Assembly (NCBI RefSeq): GCF_017591425.1
Contig: NW_024467106.1
Location: forward strand, 28,882,501 to 28,946,500
Reading direction: 5' to 3'
DNA from: Ochotona curzoniae
Lineage: Eukaryota; Chordata; Mammalia; Lagomorpha; Ochotonidae
Length of the DNA stretch: 64,000 bases
The notes under the pieces were generated by a model that ran no database searches, was not told where the DNA came from, and worked only from the letters and a program-made list of their open reading frames with translations. Position numbers and translations under genes: made by a program. Positions 50,695-62,640 of the stretch are shown here, one piece after another (the first letter of the stretch is position 1; each line of letters begins with the position of its first letter).

Positions 50695-50720
50695 AATTAC
50701 ATCAAATGCAAATGACTAGA

Positions 50721-51015
50721 GGCCAGTGTTGTGTACAGCCAAAGCCTGTAATGCCAGTAACCCATATGGGCACCATCTGGTTCAAGTCCTGGCTATTACA
50801 CTTCTAATCTAGCTGCCTAGTGCACCTGGGAAAGCAGTGGAAGTTGGACCAAGTGCTTGTGTCTCTGTACCCATGTGGTAGACCCAGATGAAGTTCCTGG
50901 CTCCTGGCTTTAGCCTGGCCTGGCCTGGCCCTTTGGGGACATCTGGAAGACTGAACTAGTAGATGAAAAATTTCTCTCTAAAAACTCTTTCAAATAAATA
51001 CATCTTAAATACATA
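50721..51015 (+). mobile_element. CSINE, old copy
   Basis: 'gaggccagtgttgtgtacag', 'aacccatatgggcacc', 'ggctcctggctttagcctgg' with a small (CCTGG)n expansion at 50917-50930, tail 'aaataaatacatcttaaa'. Confidence 0.9.
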
Positions 51016-51828
51016 CATACATATATGTATATATATCTGAAATATCCCAGTAAAATATTAGAGATTAGAAAAGAGATATGAAAACAATACTTACCTATAC
51101 ACCACCTTCAAGAAAACTCACTTTAAATGTAAATGCAATGCTCAAAGCCAAAAAGCTAGGCAAAGACACGCTATATAAATGCTAATACCATGTCACTATC
51201 AGAACAGGCACTATAACCAGGGACCTTACACAGTGATCAAGGAATTGGTTTATAAGGAACATGCAACAACCCTAAGTGTGGCTGAATAGCATTTCAGAGC
51301 TGCAGAACGCACAACCCTGAAGGAATGCATTCCCAGTGATGGCTGGCCACTGCCACACTTCTTTCTCCATGACTGATGCCACAGCAGTCGGTCAGTGAGG
51401 ACTCAGGAGAACTGAACATGATGGGCAACAGGGATCCAACTGAAGGGCCAGGACTCCTCCTCCACCCTGAGTCGAACATACATATTTGCAAGAGCACAGG
51501 GGACATTCATCAGCAAGGAGCGACCTCTAGGACCCAGGACGATGTTCAACCAACTTCCAAAATAATGGAAATGACACAAAGAATATTCTGTGACCACAGC
51601 AGGGTTAATTTAGGTATCAATTCCAGAAATACCATATAGATAATATCCACAGACTTGCAAATTTAACAATATGTTTTGAAACAACCAAGGATCAACAAGG
51701 GAGCCTCAGAAGGAAAAAATATCAGAAAAATATTTTCAAATAAATGGTGACACAATATATAAAAATTGAAGGTTACAGTTAAAGTATTAGAGAAAGATTC
51801 ACAGCAGTTTGTATTAGAAAAGAACTGT

Positions 51829-52128
51829 GGAGCTAGTGCTGTGGCATAGTATGTTATGCCTCTGCATAAGGGACCAGCATCCCACATGGATGCTGGTTTC
51901 CGTCCAAGCTACTTCACTTCTGATCCAGCTCCCTGCTAAAGTCTCTGGGAAAGCAGCAAAACAATGGCCTAAGGCCTTGGGCCCCTGCACTCATGTGGGA
52001 GACTGGGAAGAAGCTCCAGGATCCTTCACTGAACTGGCCATTGCAGCCATTCTGGGAAGTAGACCAATGGATGGAAGAGCTCTGTTTCTCTGTAAATCTG
52101 CCTTTCAAATAAATATAAACTTAGAAAA
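51829..52128 (+). mobile_element. CSINE inside the L1M element
   Basis: 'tggagctagtgctgtggc', 'gcatcccacatggatgctgg', 'gctccaggatccttcactg', tail 'ctttcaaataaatataaac'. Confidence 0.9.
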
Positions 52129-53177
52129 GAAAAACCATGCCAAATAAATGCTTGATTCTCCTACTTTGAGAAGCAAGAGAAAAACTCTTATCAAAAGTAA
52201 ACAGAATGAAACCAATGCTGAAATGACAGACTAGATCAACGATCCAAACGAAAAGCGGAAGAGGCAAAAATCATAAAACCTAAAACAGTTCTTGGAAAAT
52301 ATCAATAAAATTGATAAACTCCTATGAAGAAGAATAAAGAAAAAGGGAGAGAGAGAGAGAAAGCCACAAGTGGTTATCACGGGACTGAGCCGGACGCCAG
52401 CCACAGAGATTCTACAGGACGAAGCCGCTGACTGGAGGAGGCAATGGCAATACAGAGGAAATGGATACATTCACTGAAGAGAGAGATTATCTGAATATTC
52501 TTACAGCGATGAAATAAACTTAATGTACAGTGAGGAATCTTTACACAAGAGAAGCTCAAAGCCCAGGGTTTCTTCACCAGAACATTTTACTAAACATGTC
52601 TGGGAGAATTCACGCTGTTTTCACAGAAAAGAGGGGGAAGGAAACGTTCCTGAACTGACCGTACGTGTCCAGCATCACACGGAAAGCAACCCCAAGCACT
52701 GCCAGGAAGCACAGAGCAACACCCTTCCGGAACCTACACGCAGAAATTCGCATCAAAACATCAGGTAACGGAACCCAACAACAAGGAAAAAAGAGAACCC
52801 AGGAGCGTCAGTACGGTGTACTTCCTGAACATAAGGTGGTTCAATCTCGTCAGTCAGTCACCGTGTACTGCATAAAGATTTAATCATGTGATCAAATCAA
52901 TGCGTGAAGACATCTGAGGAAATTTAAAATCTACTCACTGTGAAAAGGAAAAAAAAAACCTCTTAAAAAACGTGAATAAAAGAGAACACTTTGTGAGAGC
53001 TTCCAGCTGTGAAAACCCTGTCGCCAACATCCTAGGGAGCAGTGAGAGCAGAGGATGCTTTCCCCTCAAACAGCAGACATGGCAAGAGTATTCAGCCGTC
53101 ACTGCTAACCAGGAAACCACACCAAGAGAGTGCAGCACGGTCAGGACAGGCACCCGGAACAGGAGCAAGTCATTTAT

Positions 53178-53402
53178 TTATCTAAAGATTTATTTATTAG
53201 GAAGGTAGAGCAACAGAGAGACAGTAGAACAGGTGTCTTACATCAGCCGGTTCACTCCCCAGATGGCCTCAACTGCAAAGTTTAGGGCCAGGTTCAAGGC
53301 AGAAGCCAGATCGCCCATCTAGATGACAGGGGCCCGAGCACCTGGGCCATTTTCTGCTGCCTTCCCAGGCGCATGAGCAGGGGAGCTGGACTGGAAGCAG
53401 AG
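53178..53402 (-). mobile_element. CSINE, missing its 5' part, inside the L1M element
   Basis: 'taaagatttatttattagg', 'cactccccagatggcctc', 'aggcgcatgagcaggggagc', 'ctggactggaagcagag'; the head is absent. Confidence 0.85.
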
Positions 53403-53639
53403 AAAACAGTCCAGAAAATTCAACGGAGAAAACTCAGTAAGTCGTGCTGGTGCAACTTGGTACCAAACCTAAAAGTTCCCTCCAAGTAGGTCTGTGAGGC
53501 CTGAAATTGAAAAGCTAATAACTGCAAAACTTCTGGGGACAGCACAAGAGCAACCTTTGTGACCTTGAGTTACACAAACACTTTAGGAACCATAGAAGAA
53601 ACAATTAACTAATTGAATCTCATAAAAATCTGAAGTTTG

Positions 53640-53926
53640 GGGGCTGGTATGGTGGTTTAACAGGCGAATCCTCTTCCTGCCAGAACTGGCATTCCATATG
53701 GGCACCAGTTCATGTTCTTGCCTCTCTGCTTCCCATTCAGCTCCTTGCTTGTGGCCTGGGAAGGCAGCAGAGAATGGCCCAAAGACCCAGAGGCAGTCCC
53801 TGGCTTCTGGCTTCACATCGGCTCAGCTCCAGCCATTGGCAGCCATTTGATAAGGAAGATCTTTCTCTCTATCTCTCCTTCTCTGTATAAATCTCTTTCA
53901 ATTAAAAATAAATAAATCTTAAAACA
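53640..53926 (+). mobile_element. CSINE inside the L1M element
   Basis: 'gggggctggtatggtggtt', 'ggcattccatatgggcacc', 'gcctgggaaggcagcagag', tail 'aattaaaaataaataaatc'. A block around 'caaagacccagaggcag' is shortened relative to the family. Confidence 0.92.
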
Positions 53927-54398
53927 ATATAAAGTTTCTGTTCTTCCAAAGACTGTTATGCAAGTGAAGAGACAGGCTGAGAATACGAGAGAAATACTGC
54001 TCCTCCCTGGCCTGGTGAGCAGTCAGCCAGCGCCACACGACACTCGACTCAAGGACGGCAGAACTCGTCGCTCCCGCTGCGGTGCTCCTCAGGTGAACGT
54101 GGCGCTGGAGTCTGCAGGGCCAGCCACTCACAGACACCGCGGTCAAGGCTGCCTTACAGTGTCAACAAGCCAGGACACAGTGACTGTGGAGGAGTTACTA
54201 AAAGGCATGAGCTAACAAACTCACTCAAGTAAAAGACGGAGTCCAATGAAAACTGTGCAAAAGATCCAAACATGCAGTTCATTAGAGAGGCTGATGGCCC
54301 AAAAGAAAAACAGATGCCCAAACAACACTAGTTCTTAAGAGAATGCAAATTAAGTCCACCATGAGCTTATTGCTATGCATCACGAGAACAGTTTAGTA

Positions 54399-54401
<3 letters not shown>

Positions 54402-54437
<36 letters not shown>
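54402..54437. repeat. (AC)18 microsatellite
   Basis: Pure AC run within the L1M element, just before the next SINE. Confidence 0.98.
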
Positions 54438-54439
<2 letters not shown>

Positions 54440-54539
54440 TATGAAGTCGTGAAGAGAACACGAACAACTGGAACAGACACACATTCCTGGCAGGTAGAAC
54501 CACACTTTGAGATACATTTTGGCATTTTCTGTTTTTATT

Positions 54540-54862
54540 GTAAGATTTATTTATTTGAAAGGCAGTTACAAAGAGAGAAGAGAGAGAGAGAGCGCGAGAG
54601 CAATCGTTCATCCACTGGGTCCTTCCCCAAATGGCCTGCATGGCTGGGGCTGGGCCAGGTGGTAGCCAGGAGCCAGAAACTCCACCTGGGTCTCCCAGGT
54701 GGGTGGCAGTGACCCCAGTACCTGGCCTGTCTTCTGATTTCCTGGGTGCATTATCAGAGAGCTGGATCAAAAATGGAGTGGCTACGATTTGCACTGGTGC
54801 CCATATAGGATGCCAGAGTTGCAAGTGGCAGCTTAACTTACTGGGCCATGACACCAGCCCCA
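54540..54862 (-). mobile_element. CSINE inside the L1M element
   Basis: 'gtaagatttatttatttg', GA tract, 'ggtagccaggagccagaaac', head complement 'gggccatgacaccagcccc'. Confidence 0.92.
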
Positions 54863-55469
54863 CTGGCAGTTTCTTAGGAAGTAAAGCACACACTTACCAT
54901 CACAATCCAGCAATCCCACTTCTAGGTAATTTCCCAAGAGAAATGATGACACATGTCCATACAAAAACCTGTATATGAAGGTATATAACAGCTTTATTTA
55001 TAATTGCTTCCAATCTGGAAATGATGCAAATGCTGGATCAGCCTCGTAGAAACAGTGGAATACTATTCAGCAACAGAAAGGAACAAACAATTCATACAGT
55101 AATATGATGATTCTTACATGCTAAATGAAGAAACCCGATACAGAAGATTAGATTCCATATTGGTATGATCCTATTTATTTGAATATTCTGGAAGAGGAAA
55201 GCTGTAAACACATGAATTAGATGACCCAGGCCTAGGAGGAGAGGGAGGAGCAAGTGTAAAGGGACACTTTAGGGATGACAGAAATATTCTCTTTTGATTT
55301 TGGTGACATTTACATGTATGTTTATCAAAATTCATAGAACTGAGCCCGTCCCCCTGCAAGTAAAGTACATCTCACAAGACCCAAAGGGCAAACTGTGGTC
55401 CTCTGTGTGCTGTCAGCTCTCCCCTCTCACCCATGGTTGTCCTGGGGCCTGGTGAATTACCAATTTGCT

Positions 55470-56005
55470 TGCCGCCTGCATTGATTAATCTTGCCTAGTG
55501 TTTGCAGCTTCATCCGCATTCACCAGCAGTCCATTCCATCTTCCATGGCATGGACATACTACCATTTGTTTATGCATTCCAATGCTGTCATTGAGGAGCC
55601 ATTTCAAATAAAGTGGTGTTGTGGTACAGTGCGTTGAGTCACCAATTGTGGCACCTGCGTCCCATATGGGCTCCAGTTCAAGTCCCGGCTGCTCCACTTC
55701 TGATCCAGCTCCCTGCTAATGTGCCCAGAAAAAGCCCTTGGGCCCCTGCACCGACATGGGAGAACCAGATGAAGCTCCTGGCTCTTGGTTTTGCTCTACC
55801 CATGCACTGGTTGAAGAGCACTCTCTCTATCCCTCCCCAAAACACACAGCTCCTGTAACTGCCTTTCAAAAGAATAAATCTAAACAAAACAAACCAAACA
55901 AACAAAAACACCATAAAGTTATCTTGGACATTTGTATCAGTCTTTGGATAGATACATGTTTTTATCTCTCTTGGGTAAATTCTGAGAAGTGAGCCTTCTA
56001 AAAAT
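55470..56005 (+). mobile_element. Possible LINE-1 3' fragment split by a SINE
   Basis: 'ccattccatcttccatgg'..'catttgtttatgcattcc' and, beyond the SINE, 'gatacatgtttttatctctc' with 'ttgggtaaattctgagaagt' resemble LINE-1-type sequence; weak. Confidence 0.35.
55612..55890 (+). mobile_element. CSINE
   Basis: 'gtggtgttgtggtacagtgc', 'cgtcccatatgggctccag', 'gctcctggctcttggtttt', tail 'aagaataaatctaaac'. The 'ggtggaggatgg' block is shortened. Confidence 0.9.
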
Positions 56006-56985
56006 CCAACATCTCACAATATTTCTGGGAGGAGAGTATTCTCAATTCACTGATGTGAAAGTCAAGAATTGGAGAACTTAAATAACCAAGCTATCACAGG
56101 ATACAAAACAGCCAAGATTACAGTCCTCCAGTATTTGATACCATGCCCACATTTCTTCATTACTTCACCCTGAAATCAACAGTGAACTCCACCTTGCCAC
56201 ATGGCTGGGTGGATTCTGAGCAGGAGCCTGGCAGTGTAAACAGATTCATGGCAGAGAAAGGGCGGTGGCAGAGGCTGCACGCCTCCACCCCTGGCCTGTG
56301 CTCCCAATGTGTCATGTGCCGGGGGAGGGGCAGGACGGGGTGGGCGTTTGGGGCGGTTGTCTTGAGACTTCCACCTCGTAGCTGCCCAATGCTACCTTGG
56401 AAGCATGAATTTCGATTCTTTAATCGTAAACTCCTAAGGGCAAGGGGAATATTCTGATTCACCAGGGTTCATGACTCAACAGTCAAAGGTCTCTGATGTT
56501 TAACTATCTGGTTATTTCCTTAATACCAGAGAATTGGCTGGCCAACTTCCCAACGCCGGGCCTACCTGAATTTCTCTCTCTGAGCCCCTTCTTCCCCACC
56601 CATGCGCCTCTCTCTTGCCCCTCAAAAGGCCAGACCCTCCCACCAGTTCACAAAGACCTCTCCTGGGTACAGCTGGATGCTACATCACTGTGCATTTGCC
56701 CACCTAAGCGGTCCTTGCTCTGTGCTGCTCCGACCCTGGGGTGTGCACACATCTGAGGAGTGCACCTGTCTGGGTGCCGGCAGTGAGCTCCTCCCTACCC
56801 CATCACTTCCTGCTCCCAGGTCAGAGAGGGCAGGGAGCGCCAATGACTTCATCCTCTCTTAGCGGAGTACCTTCTTCACTCGCACCACTCCGCCACATCA
56901 GGGGTGCAGAGCTATCGTGAGAATGTGTTTTACTGACTAAAACATTAACAGAACCCCGCTACAATGAAGGTCAGATCTAGCCCAT
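56005..56985. other. Intron 1 segment: no gene
   Basis: Unique sequence with a GC-richer patch at 56270-56370 holding only a few CpGs. I do not regard it as a promoter. Confidence 0.45.
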
Positions 56986-56991
56986 ATTTTT

Positions 56992-57272
56992 TTAAGTGCT
57001 TATTTATTCATTTGTATTTATAAGAAGGCAGAGGAACAGAGTGTGAGCCCCCAACAGCTGAGGCTGGGCCAGGCCGAAGCCAGGAGCCAGGACCTCCAGC
57101 TAGGACTCCCAGGTGGGTGGCAGGTTACACCAGTACTTGAGCTGTTGTTGCTGCCTGCAGGTGCCCACAGGTGCCCATTAGCAGGTGATGGATGGGAAGT
57201 GGAAGGGCAGCTTTCTCCCAGGCACTACGATATGTTGTGTGGGTACCATATCCACATCCCTGGGCCAGGCTC
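56992..57272 (-). mobile_element. CSINE, old copy
   Basis: 'gtgcttatttattcatttg', 'ggccgaagccaggagccagg', 'actcccaggtgggtggcagg'; head degraded. Confidence 0.83.
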
Positions 57273-57279
57273 CTTGTAA

Positions 57280-58865
57280 AAGTGGATCATAGGCACCATC
57301 TACATGGGCTGCCCTCTCAGCCTTCTACCCTGCCGCCAGAGGGACAATATGGTCCCTGAAACGTACCAGTTGTCCTCATGACTGCGATGAAACAGCTGCC
57401 AGCTGAGACTTCCCAAGCGGGGTACTTACCCTGGGGGTGGAGGGCAGGTGGGGAGTGCCAGCACACAATCTGCCCAACTGCCTCCAAGCAGAGAGGAATC
57501 TAGGAGCTCTGGCTAATGCCACCTCCTCTTCAAGTATGTCTCCTCTCAGGCCTGGGGCTCTGCCAGGATCTGCGGGATACCTACGGCCCCATCCTAATTG
57601 CACAATCCTTAGGCCCCAGGACACCCAGATACATTTCATGCAGATGGAAGGTTGGTACTTATAGCTAGAAACTGAGCATTAGACAAAATTAAAGACCTGT
57701 GCTAACCTTGAACACAAGCATTCCTCCTTGCTTGCAGCCTTCCCCACCCTGTATAACCTCAGGTTTGCCTCACCCCATTTCCTGGTGAGGCCTGGACTTT
57801 TTTTTCTTGATTAGATCTCATCTTCCTCACCTGAGCTGAGAAAGACTCACGGCATCCACATCCCTCGTGCTCTCTTAATGCACATAAAATGGTGAAAAAG
57901 TAGCATGTTCATGTTTGTTTGAGGAGTAACAGTACCCGCAAGCAGTAGCTGAGATATGCCGTCATTTGGTCTGGGGGGAGGAGCAGGGCATTGCCAAAGG
58001 TCTGTGCCTGTACCCCTCAGTTTACCACCACTGTGCAAGGAGTAATTTTCTGGGCTAAGTCCCCTTCTCCAGGGATTTGGTCTCTGGGTCTGTTAAGATG
58101 AAAGGGTTTGGTTCCACCAGTTCTTATCTCCCTCCCTGAGGGATGTGTGGAGACGGACAGGCAGACACCCATAGAGCCCTCGGTCCCCACCCCGTCTGCG
58201 GGGGCCGCCCTGGTCTCTCCATGCTCACGGCTCCTGCTAAAATTTGGACAGCTGCCTCCTTGGCAGGTGTCTGCCCCAACCTACCCTTTGTGAACCTACT
58301 GTCCTTGTCGCACAACACTGGGGGTGCCTTTTCATCCTACACAGCCCACTGTGTCGCTCTCCCACTCGAAACCCTGATGCCACCTGCTGTGGGCAAAAAG
58401 CCAATGCCCTCACAGTATTCCATGGGGCCCTAAACGGCACCTGGGTCCATTCCTCTGGCCTCAATATTCCTTCTATTCCCTCTCCTCTGCCTATCCTGGG
58501 CTCCCTGCTTTTCCCAAAGCACCTCTGGGATGGCCTCACTTCAGGGCCTGTGCACCTGACATTCCCTCAGCTGGGACGTCCTTACTTTTGGGATACAAAT
58601 AGCTCGCTGCCCCTCCTCCTTCAGTAATTTGTCCATGGCGAAAACTTTAAATCTGACTTAGTAAAATAACTATGGGCACTCATTAATGGCTGCTAACGCT
58701 GAATGAGACAGTCAGCTGTGCCACTGAGCTGTGGTAGCAAAGATAGTTAACTACTCCTCCTCACGGGGAGCTGGTGGTTGCAAAGCTTGGCCTGGGTGAG
58801 GAGCCCAGAGCATTAGTGCAGGCAGCTTGTACAGCCCCAGAGCAGTAAGGTGTGTTCGAACATGG
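57280..58865. other. Intron 1 segment: ancient repeat only
   Basis: No gene. 58270-58630 looks like an ancient LINE-2 (listed separately). Confidence 0.45.
58270..58630 (+). mobile_element. Possible LINE-2 fragment
   Basis: 'tcacttcagggcctgtgcac', 'ctgacattccctcagctggg', 'ttcagtaatttgtccatgg' parallel the L2 segment 'cagggcctttgcac...ctg...ttccctctgcctgg'. Confidence 0.45.
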
Positions 58866-58872
58866 GTCAACA

Positions 58873-58873
<1 letters not shown>

Positions 58874-58906
<33 letters not shown>
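58874..58906. repeat. (CA)16 microsatellite
   Basis: Pure CA run followed by 'cggtgcc'. Confidence 0.97.
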
Positions 58907-58908
<2 letters not shown>

Positions 58909-58909
58909 T

Positions 58910-59825
58910 GCCAATGCTGCTGGGTATGTCCCCCCCACTATGCTCCCCTTTCAGAGCAGCTGCTGTGGTTACATATCCAATCAACACACAGAGAACAGCA
59001 GCATTACCACAGCATGCCAGGTCCCATGGAGCTTCGCAGAAAGGACTGGGCACTTGAGAGAGTCGGACAGCAGTGCTAGGCTATAGGGCTGTGACCTGTG
59101 GGTTAAGTTGGATGGATACTGGGCGGGACTCTCTCTGCAAACAACTTCTGAGAGGAAAGGGCAGCCCCAGGGACTGACGCTGAGGACCTTGGAGCTGGTG
59201 AGCAGTGACTGGTGCAGGAAAACCCTGGGAGCAGGAACCTGGCCCAGCTGGGGCTGGGTCAGGCCTCTGCTGGTCAGTCTGGGCCATCTAATGTGCCCCT
59301 CCCATTTCAGACATTCAACACCACAAAGCTTAAGTCAAAGCTTAAGAAATCCACTACCATTTTCTTATCTTCTAAGGTTTTCAAAGGCTGTTCTGTGAAA
59401 GTTTTGGTCATCAGGGCATTTTCTGAAGATGGAAGGACTCCCTCCAGGCGTCAGTGAGCGCTTTTCTCCACCAGACACAGAAGTTTGTTCTCTGGGACTT
59501 TACCCTGGAGCACCGCATAGGAAAGCTGTTCCAGGGGATCTCAATGTTAGTGTCCTCTCCAAACAGGCTCCCTGTTTCCACAGCTGCCATTTCGTTCTTT
59601 CAACTTTTTCACTCCTCTTCTATCCTCTAAAGGTACTGTGATAAATGAGCTTTTGTGTTTCCAAGAATTCTAATTTTATTTTGTGACTCTGAGCATGTCC
59701 TGCAACCTGGCGATCCTAACTTAGGTGAGGTTGGGCAAACAGGGCTGACTGTGTATGTTTTGGGGTACTGGTTCTCACTCAAACTCCCAGCAGTTTCCCC
59801 TAATCAAGATGAGGGCTGGGGGAGT
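58910..59825. other. Intron 1 segment: no gene
   Basis: Unique sequence; a short direct repeat 'aagcttaag' near 59327-59345. Nothing coding. Confidence 0.45.
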
Positions 59826-59829
59826 TGTC

Positions 59830-60122
59830 AGTTCCCCACGCAGCATGGCAAGTGTCTGGCAGAGCTGTTACGACACTGCCTGGGACATCTTCACCTCTAT
59901 CATGAGCTTCCTGCTAAGGCACACCTGGGAGACAGGCAGGTGCTGGTTTAAGTGCCTGTCCTTGTCACTCACATGGGATACTCAGAATGAGATCCTGGCT
60001 CCTGGCTTCAGCCTGGTCCAGCCCCAGCTGCCGTGGGCATTCGGGAGTGAATCAGCAGATAGAAGATACTTTGCTCTCTCCCTCAATCGCTTTCTTTGCC
60101 TTTCAAATAGAGAAGACAAAGA
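59830..60122 (+). mobile_element. CSINE, old copy
   Basis: 'catgagcttcctgctaagg', 'ggctcctggcttcagcctgg', 'gtgaatcagcagatagaag', 'tgcctttcaaatagaga'. Confidence 0.82.
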
Positions 60123-60124
60123 AT

Positions 60125-61640
60125 CCTAAACAGCAGTGCACGTGGGTGTATAATTACTAAATCACAGCACTTTGGGTTTTAACAACTGCCCAAGTCCAGC
60201 TCCGGCAAGGAGGAGGAAGCTGGCCACAAAAGGTCTCCTCCTCCTCCCTCCTTCTTTGCCTGTTTCTGATTCAGACCCCAAAGTAGGGTTCTATGTGCTT
60301 TGTACAAAATTGCTACTCACTAGTTATTTAAGAAAAAAAGAATTTCCCTAGAAGTATGTTGTGGAGCGGAACCCATCTGTGACCATGTGCACTAGATGGC
60401 TGAGGGCGCAGTGACGCCAGCCCGGGTGTACAGCGAGGCAGCAGGCAGCATTCTTTCTCCCAGATTTTCAGATTTCCTTTCACACCTTGTTAAGACATTT
60501 CTGAACTGAAGAGTTTGATGAGAAGGCCCACAATATCCTCCAAGATGTCTCACCTTATGAGTAGGCCAAAAGTCACTGCTTTGACAGAGGGACTCAGCGC
60601 AAGCCTTCCTGCCTGGCCCCAATTCCACAGTGTCCCCTGCTGGACAGAGAGCTGGAGAAAAGCCTGGGATGCAAGCGCCCAAGCTTCTCTGCTGAAAAAG
60701 AAGGAGACTGAGCATCACCGGGGTAACGGTGTCCCGGCGACAACTCACAGTTTTAGGACCAGAATCACCACCACCAGGGCTGCTTCTCCCACAGCTGCTC
60801 ACTGAGAGTCCAGTCTGTCTCAGGGAACACTGGTGACAGCCTGGGTACCAGCCTAGGGACAGGTGCCCCCAGATAAGCGTCCACCACCTTCCACTCTAAG
60901 CCAGAAGCCCCCACTGCCTGTGACACTCAGCAGTGGCTCTGAGGCCCGTCCTTGGTCCTCTCATTTCCGCTCTTTCTCTTCAGCTGTAGGACTGGTCACC
61001 TACAGCCATGATGACAAAACTGCAAACTGTACTATCTAGCTTTCCTTGAAGGAAACAGTATTTAGCCAAAAATGCCCCGAAGTTAACTCTATCTGTTCAA
61101 ACTGCAGCTTGCCAATGCACTGCTTCCCTCTGGAAACGTCTGAAAATGGTTACAGAAATTGTCATTCTGAAGAACTTGGCCTTGCTGGATCCTCAGAAAT
61201 GCCCTGACCATTTACAGATCCTGCCTGACTCAACGTTTGCATGTCATCTCTTCGTACGGCTGCTGGCACCCAGGCCTTTGGTCCATCTGGTTCCCAGCTT
61301 TGCTTTCTCTAAGTTTATCTTTCCTCAACTTTTTCCAACTGTAGTACCTAGCTCGCTTCCTCACTACTGTTTGCACAGCCCCAACACAAATCATCAGGGT
61401 GATCTGAAATCAGTGACCTTTCTGACCTTCTTAGTGAGCTGCCCAGTCCTTGAAGGACATGGACATCTTTCTCGGGCATGCACTTCTGGCTACTTTCTCA
61501 AAGACAGCTTCTGTAACAGAACTACACATTATCAGAATATTTCAGGCAAAAGATTTTAGATGTTACTGAGGCTGACCCTAGCCCCTCACCTTAGAAAGCA
61601 ATGAACCTGACACCCAGCGAGGGAAGGTCTTCGCTGAGAT
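60125..61640. other. Intron 1 segment: no gene
   Basis: Unique sequence. The 136- and 137-codon frames here show no domain pattern. Confidence 0.45.
60629..60643 (-). promoter_or_regulatory. CTCF-like motif
   Basis: The complement 'ccagcaggggacact' fits CCASYAGRKGGCRSY at 14 of 15 positions, but the mismatch is in the GGC core. It faces the two plus-strand candidates. Confidence 0.25.
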
Positions 61641-61650
61641 CCTTATCCAA

Positions 61651-61956
61651 CAGCACCAGCACGATGACCCAACTGGATAATCCTCTCCCTGCAAGCACCA
61701 GCATCCCAGTATGGGTGCCAGTTCAAGTCCCGGCTGCTCCACTTTCCATCTAGCTCCCCACTTGTGGCCTGGGAAAGCAGTGGAGGATGGCCCAAAGCCT
61801 TGGGATCCTGCACCTGCATGGGAGACCCAAAAAAAGATTCTGCCTCTGGACCAGCTATTTGGGGAGTGAACCAGCAGATGCAAGATCTTTCTCTCTCTTT
61901 GTCTCTCCTTTTCTCTATAAATCTGCTTTTCCAATGAAAAATAAATATTTTTAAAG
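61651..61956 (+). mobile_element. CSINE interrupted in its tail by another CSINE
   Basis: 'ccagcacgatgacccaactgg' head to 'aatgaaaaataaatattttt'. Part of its tail reappears at 62278-62308. Its target duplication 'ccttatccaa' is at 61641-61650 and, beyond the second SINE, at 62309-62318. Confidence 0.93.
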
Positions 61957-62277
61957 ATTTATTTTTTTATTATTATTTTTTATTGGAAAGGCAGATATAC
62001 AGAGAGGAGACACAGAGAGGAAGATCTTCCGTCCAATGATTCACTCCCCAAGTGAGCGCAACGGCTGGTGCTATGCTGGTCCAAAGCTAGGAGCCTCTTC
62101 TGGGTCTCCCACGTGGGTGCAGGGTCCCAAAGCTTTGGGCCGTCCTCGACTGCTTTCCCAGCCCACAGGCAGGGAGCTGGATGGGAACCGGGGCTGCCGG
62201 GATAGAACCGGCGCCCATATGGGATCCCGGGCGTGCAAGGCGAGGACCTTAACCACTTGCGCCACCGTGCCAGGCCC
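61957..62277 (-). mobile_element. Young CSINE inserted in the tail of the preceding CSINE
   Basis: Complete reverse copy, CpG-rich head complement ('gcgccaccgtgccaggcc'), hence young. Flanks 'gaaaaataaatatttttaa' and 'gaaaaataaatttttaa' are duplications of the older tail. It forms a tail-to-tail inverted pair with its host SINE. Confidence 0.96.
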
Positions 62278-62549
62278 GAAAAATAAATTTTTAAGAAAAA
62301 AAAAAAAACCTTATCCAAGGACTTCTCATTATAGTTTCACATACTCTTTCCTTCCTGACTGCACCCGGTGCCCAAGAAAGGTGACTGACGCTTTCCAGTG
62401 GGGGGTGCCTTCTTCAGACTTTTCTCTGTTGTTCTTGTGAATTCAAATTTCAAGGTATTCATGCATTTTCAGCTACACTCCATGAATGCCTAAGTGAGGG
62501 ATTCCTATAAATCTGCCTGTTGATAGAAAATACCCTGATGAAGCGGCTT

Positions 62550-62640
62550 AGTTAGGAGTTGGGGTTTTAATCCCAGTCCTGCTGCTAATGACCCACAGCC
62601 CTTGGAGCAAGTCAGTTCAGGCCTCTCGGTCTTTTTTTTT
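62550..62640 (+). mobile_element. MIR fragment
   Basis: 'ttttaatcccagtcctgctg' and 'cttggagcaagtcagttcagg' follow the MIR order 'aatcccggctctgcc...cttgggcaagttactt'. Confidence 0.6.

Larger units (their letters stand above)
51040..55395 (+). mobile_element. L1M LINE-1, ORF2 to 3' end, interrupted by four SINEs
   Basis: Blocks in ORF2 order: 'aagaaaactcactttaaatg' (51113), 'gcaaagacacgctatataaa', 'tctgtgaccacagcagggtt', 'caataaaattgataaactcc', 'cagggtttcttcaccag', 'ctttgtgaccttgagttac', 'gaatgcaaattaagtccacc', then 'ccagcaatcccacttctagg' (54907) and 'gtggaatactattcagcaac' (55049) into the 3' part. Frames are broken throughout. It is in TDRD7 intron 1, antisense to the gene. Confidence 0.78.

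Noticed and set aside
56270..56370. GC-rich patch as a possible promoter
   Set aside because: Too short and with too few CpGs; no exon-like sequence beside it.
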